Positions 60,595 to 64,000 of a DNA stretch of 64,000 nucleotides are shown here, piece by piece (position 1 is the first letter of the stretch; every line of letters begins with the position of its first letter). The notes under the pieces were generated by a model that saw only the letters and a list, made by a program, of their open reading frames with translations, did not search any database and had not been told where the DNA came from. The translations under genes were made by a program, and so were the position numbers. The stretch is from Candidatus Kinetoplastibacterium sorsogonicusi (GTDB lineage Bacteria > Pseudomonadota > Gammaproteobacteria > Burkholderiales > Burkholderiaceae_B), in contig NZ_CP025628.1 in NCBI RefSeq assembly GCF_003072465.1, positions 657,001 through 721,000 of the forward strand. Reading direction: 5' to 3'.

Positions 60595-61785
60595 TTATAC
60601 AATAATTTTAGATACTACACCAGCACCAACTGTACGACCACCTTCACGAATAGCAAATCTTAAGCCTTCTTCCATAGCTATTGGTGATAGTAACTTAACT
60701 TTGATACTAACATTATCACCAGGTAAAATCATTTCCATATCTTTAGGCAATTCAATAGTACCTGTAACATCAGTGGTTCTAAAATAGAATTGAGGGCGAT
60801 ATCCATTAAAACAAGGAGTATGTCTACCACCTTCTTCTTTAGATAATACATATACTTCAGCCGAAAATTCAGTATGTGGAGTAATTGAACCAGGCTTAGC
60901 TAAAACTTGACCTCGTTCTACGTCTTCACGTTTAGTACCCCTTAATAAAATACCAACATTATCTCCAGCTTGACCTTGATCTAATAATTTACGGAACATT
61001 TCAACGCCAGTACATATTGTTTTTATTGTATTTTTAATACCAACTATTTCTAATTCATCACCGACTTTAATTATACCTCTTTCAACCCTTCCAGTAACAA
61101 CTGTACCTCTACCAGATATAGAAAATACATCTTCTACAGGCATAATAAAAGATCCATCAATAGCTCTCTCTGGAGTTGGAATGTAATTATCTAAAGCATC
61201 TGCTAAAGCAAAAATAGCCTTTTCACCTAATTCACCTTTATCACCCTCAAGTGCTAATTTAGCAGATCCTTTTATAATTGGAGTATCATCACCAGGAAAA
61301 TCATACTTAGATAACAATTCTCGTACTTCCATTTCAACTAATTCTAATAATTCAGCATCATCAACCATATCTGCTTTATTAAGAAATACAACAATATAAG
61401 GAACACCTACCTGTCTTGATAATAAGATATGTTCACGAGTTTGAGGCATAGGACCATCTGCTGCAGAAACGACTAATATTGCACCATCCATTTGTGCTGC
61501 ACCTGTTATCATATTTTTAACATAATCTGCATGTCCAGGACAATCAACATGAGCATAATGTCTATTTGCTGTTTCATATTCAACATGTGCTGTATTAATA
61601 GTAATGCCTCTAGCTTTTTCTTCAGGAGCTGCATCAATTTGAGCATAATTACGAGCTTCTCCACCAAATTTAGATGACAAGACTGTTGTAATTGCTGCTG
61701 TTAAAGTTGTTTTACCATGATCTACATGACCTATTGTACCCACATTTACATGTGGTTTGGTACGTTCAAATTTGCTTTTTGCCAT
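60595..61785 (-). CDS. tuf: Elongation factor Tu
   Basis: The 396-residue GTPase brings aminoacyl-tRNA to the ribosome. Motifs: [11 protein letters not shown] (P-loop), [13 protein letters not shown] (switch I), [21 protein letters not shown] (switch II, catalytic His), NKAD, and the C-terminal [15 protein letters not shown]. The ATG at 61785 has AAAGGA seven bases before it and gives the family's [16 protein letters not shown] start. An ATG six bases upstream is rejected. Confidence 0.99.
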   Translation of the reverse strand: MAKSKFERTKPHVNVGTIGHVDHGKTTLTAAITTVLSSKFGGEARNYAQIDAAPEEKARGITINTAHVEYETANRHYAHVDCPGHADYVKNMITGAAQMDGAILVVSAADGPMPQTREHILLSRQVGVPYIVVFLNKADMVDDAELLELVEMEVRELLSKYDFPGDDTPIIKGSAKLALEGDKGELGEKAIFALADALDNYIPTPERAIDGSFIMPVEDVFSISGRGTVVTGRVERGIIKVGDELEIVGIKNTIKTICTGVEMFRKLLDQGQAGDNVGILLRGTKREDVERGQVLAKPGSITPHTEFSAEVYVLSKEEGGRHTPCFNGYRPQFYFRTTDVTGTIELPKDMEMILPGDNVSIKVKLLSPIAMEEGLRFAIREGGRTVGAGVVSKIIV

Positions 61786-61829
61786 ATTCATATCCTTTTT
61801 AAAATAATTTTCATTAAATAAATGTAATT

Positions 61830-63932
61830 CTATTTGCCTCTAGAAGCAACAACTTCATCAGCTATATTTTTAGGTGCTTCTGAATATCTATTAAATTCCA
61901 TAGTATAAGTAGCACGACCTTGGGTAAGGGAGCGCAAATTAGTAGCATAACCAAACATTTCAGATAATGGTACTTCTGCCTTTATAGTCTTACCTCCACC
62001 AATTATATCATCCATTCCTTGTATCATACCTCTACGAGATGATAAATCACCAATAACTGTCCCTGCATAATCTTCAGGGGTTTCTACTTCAACTGACATA
62101 GTTGGTTCTAATAATATTGGATTGGCTTTACGTAAACCTTCTTTAAAAGCCATAGATCCAGCCATTCTAAAAGCATTTTCATTAGAATCAACATCATGAT
62201 ATGATCCAAAAAATAAAGTTACTTGTACATCAACAACTGGATAGCCAGCAATTACACCTGATAATAAAGATTCTTGTATTCCTTTATCTACAGCGGGTAT
62301 ATATTCTTTAGGAACAACACCACCTTTTATAGCATCTATAAATTTATAACCACTACCAGGCTCTAATGGTTCAATTTTTAGAACTACATGACCATATTGT
62401 CCACGACCACCTGATTGTTTAATAAATTTACCTTCAACTTCATTACAAGTTTTACGTATAGTTTCACGATAAGCAACTTGAGGTTTTCCTACATTAGCTT
62501 CAACTCCAAATTCTCTTTTCATTCTATCTACAATTATTTCTAAATGTAATTCTCCCATTCCAGATATTACTGTTTGTCCTGATTCTTCATCAGTACGTAC
62601 TTTAAAAGAAGGATCTTCTTGAGATAATCTAGATAAAGCTAATCCCATTTTTTCTTGATCAGATTTTGATTTAGGTTCTACAGCTTGAGATATAACAGGT
62701 TCTGGGAAATTCATACTTTCCAGTAAAATTGGACTATTTAAATCACATAAAGTTTCACCTGTTATAACATCTTTTAATCCTACTACCGCAGCAATATCTC
62801 CAGCTAAAATTTCTTTAATTTCCTCTCTATTATTAGCATGCATTTGCAATAAACGACCAATACGCTCTTTTTTACCTTTTAATGGATTTAAAACAAAATC
62901 ACCAGATTTTAATACACCAGAATAAACACGTACAAACGTTAATTGTCCTACAAAAGGATCACTCATTAATTTAAATGCTAATGCAGACATTTTTTCATCA
63001 TCAGAAGCTTTTCTACAAATATTATTATCATTAACATCTTTACCGCTAACTGGAGGAATATCTATTGGAGATGGTAGATAATCTATTACAGCATCAAGCA
63101 TTCTTTGAACACCTTTGTTTTTAAAAGCTGATCCACATAACATAGGGTGAACTTCACCAGAAATAGTACGTATACGAATACCATAATTAATTTCTGATTC
63201 TGTAAGATTTCCTGTTTCAATATACTTGTTCATTAATTCTTCATTTGCTTCAGCTGCAGCTTCTAATAATTTTTCTCTCCATTCATCTGCTTGAGATTTT
63301 AATTTATCTGGTATTTCACCGTAGACAAATGATGTTCCATGAGTACTATCATCCCAAATAATAGATTGCATTTTAATTAAATCAACTACACCCTTAAAAG
63401 AATCTTCACTTCCTATAGGTATGACAATCGCAATTGGATTAGCATTCAAACGAATTTTTAAATGATCATAAACTCTAAAAAAATTAGCACCAGTTCTATC
63501 CATTTTATTAACAAATATTAAGCGCGGAACATGATACTTATTAGCTTGACGCCATACAGTTTCTGATTGAGGTTGAACTCCACCAACTGCACAATATACC
63601 ATACAAGCACCATCCAAAACTCTCATAGAACGTTCAACTTCTATTGTAAAATCTACATGTCCTGGAGTATCAATAATATTAATTCTATGTTCTGGATAAT
63701 TACCAGCCATCCCACGCCAAAAAGCTGTTGTTGCAGCAGATGTTATAGTAATACCTCTTTCTTGCTCTTGTTCCATCCAATCCATAGTTGCAGCACCATC
63801 ATGCACTTCACCTATTTTATGGTTTATACCTGTATAAAATAAAATCCTTTCTGTTGTTGTAGTTTTTCCAGCATCTATATGAGCAGATATACCTATATTC
63901 CTATAATTCTCAATTGGAGTTTTTCGAGACAT
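61830..63932 (-). CDS. fusA: Elongation factor G
   Basis: The 700-residue translocase has [25 protein letters not shown] (P-loop), [43 protein letters not shown], and the domain [14 protein letters not shown]. The ATG at 63932 gives the usual [12 protein letters not shown] start and has AAGGGG upstream. A longer form would overlap the end of rpsG. It lies between rpsG and tuf in the classical str operon. Confidence 0.98.
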   Translation of the reverse strand: MSRKTPIENYRNIGISAHIDAGKTTTTERILFYTGINHKIGEVHDGAATMDWMEQEQERGITITSAATTAFWRGMAGNYPEHRINIIDTPGHVDFTIEVERSMRVLDGACMVYCAVGGVQPQSETVWRQANKYHVPRLIFVNKMDRTGANFFRVYDHLKIRLNANPIAIVIPIGSEDSFKGVVDLIKMQSIIWDDSTHGTSFVYGEIPDKLKSQADEWREKLLEAAAEANEELMNKYIETGNLTESEINYGIRIRTISGEVHPMLCGSAFKNKGVQRMLDAVIDYLPSPIDIPPVSGKDVNDNNICRKASDDEKMSALAFKLMSDPFVGQLTFVRVYSGVLKSGDFVLNPLKGKKERIGRLLQMHANNREEIKEILAGDIAAVVGLKDVITGETLCDLNSPILLESMNFPEPVISQAVEPKSKSDQEKMGLALSRLSQEDPSFKVRTDEESGQTVISGMGELHLEIIVDRMKREFGVEANVGKPQVAYRETIRKTCNEVEGKFIKQSGGRGQYGHVVLKIEPLEPGSGYKFIDAIKGGVVPKEYIPAVDKGIQESLLSGVIAGYPVVDVQVTLFFGSYHDVDSNENAFRMAGSMAFKEGLRKANPILLEPTMSVEVETPEDYAGTVIGDLSSRRGMIQGMDDIIGGGKTIKAEVPLSEMFGYATNLRSLTQGRATYTMEFNRYSEAPKNIADEVVASRGK

Positions 63933-63946
63933 AATTAAATTACCCC

Positions 63947-64000
63947 TTACCATCTAAAATGACTAAATGCTTTGTTTGCTTCAGCCATTTTATGAGTATC
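63947..64000 (-). CDS. rpsG: 30S ribosomal protein S7, C-terminal end only
   Basis: Reading leftwards from the window edge, the frame gives [17 protein letters not shown] and a TAA at 63949-63947, which is the standard C-terminus of betaproteobacterial S7. The rest of the gene lies outside the window. The fusA ATG comes 14 bases after the stop. It confirms the rpsG-fusA-tuf order of the str operon. Confidence 0.95.
   Translation of the reverse strand, partial: DTHKMAEANKAFSHFRW

Overview
This window is a gene-dense, very AT-rich stretch of a reduced bacterial chromosome. I see about 67 protein genes, two of them cut by the window ends. There is no rRNA, tRNA, CRISPR array, insertion sequence or prophage. 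The proteins are betaproteobacterial in type, with gene neighbourhoods like those of Alcaligenaceae such as Bordetella (an order recalled, not compared here): mreBCD-mrdA-rodA, gatCAB, dksA-hslV-hslU, aroK-aroB next to mrcA, ssb opposite uvrA, and rpsG-fusA-tuf-rpsJ followed by the S10, spc and alpha ribosomal clusters. High A+T, Lys/Asn/Ile-rich proteins, few regulators and gene loss at otherwise conserved places point to an obligate endosymbiont. The best fit is the trypanosomatid symbiont genus Candidatus Kinetoplastibacterium. That is an inference from gene content, not from a database search.

Layout. 1-3550: end of rapZ, then rlpA, rsmI, dolP and argB. 3554-5240: a DASS-family anion transporter behind an unusual palindromic site. 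5244-10814: the elongasome, read leftwards (mreB, mreC, mreD, mrdA, rodA). 11017-21600: gatCAB, pyrE, xth, ung, rhlE, a MidA-like methyltransferase, cca, a folate enzyme and a DUF1289 protein. 21607-30400: metK, a 708-base empty gap, dapF, dksA, hslVU, ybeD, a DacA/DacC-type carboxypeptidase, a hydrolase, a 437-base gap and coaX. 30722-46066: aspS, a DUF502 protein, an aminotransferase, ubiA, panB, ssb, uvrA, aroB, aroK, mrcA, lysA and engB. 46137-64000: one long leftward block of translation genes from rpsG down to rplQ, containing secY, infA and rpoA.

How the genes fit together. The cell keeps a working peptidoglycan system: DapF makes meso-diaminopimelate, PBP1a, PBP2 and RodA polymerise and cross-link, a PBP5/6-type enzyme trims, RlpA works at septa, and MreBCD guide elongation. 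DapF and LysA finish lysine synthesis. AroB and AroK serve the shikimate pathway, ArgB arginine/ornithine, and PanB and CoaX pantothenate and CoA. These supplies are what a nutritional symbiont would give its host. A histidine at the diagnostic anticodon-binding position of AspRS, together with GatCAB, suggests that Asn-tRNA is made by transamidation.

I did not find a clearly new biological system. The observations most worth a second look are: a UvrA that has lost a signature glycine in both ATPase halves; a four-half-site palindrome in front of the transporter; nested or perfect inverted repeats in several intergenic regions; convergent genes that either overlap at their 3' ends or share a hairpin; and two long gene-free gaps that look like graveyards of lost genes. 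Where the first possible start codon gave an extension unlike the family, I moved the start using the Shine-Dalgarno (SD) sequence and the usual N-terminus of the family, and I say so in each entry.
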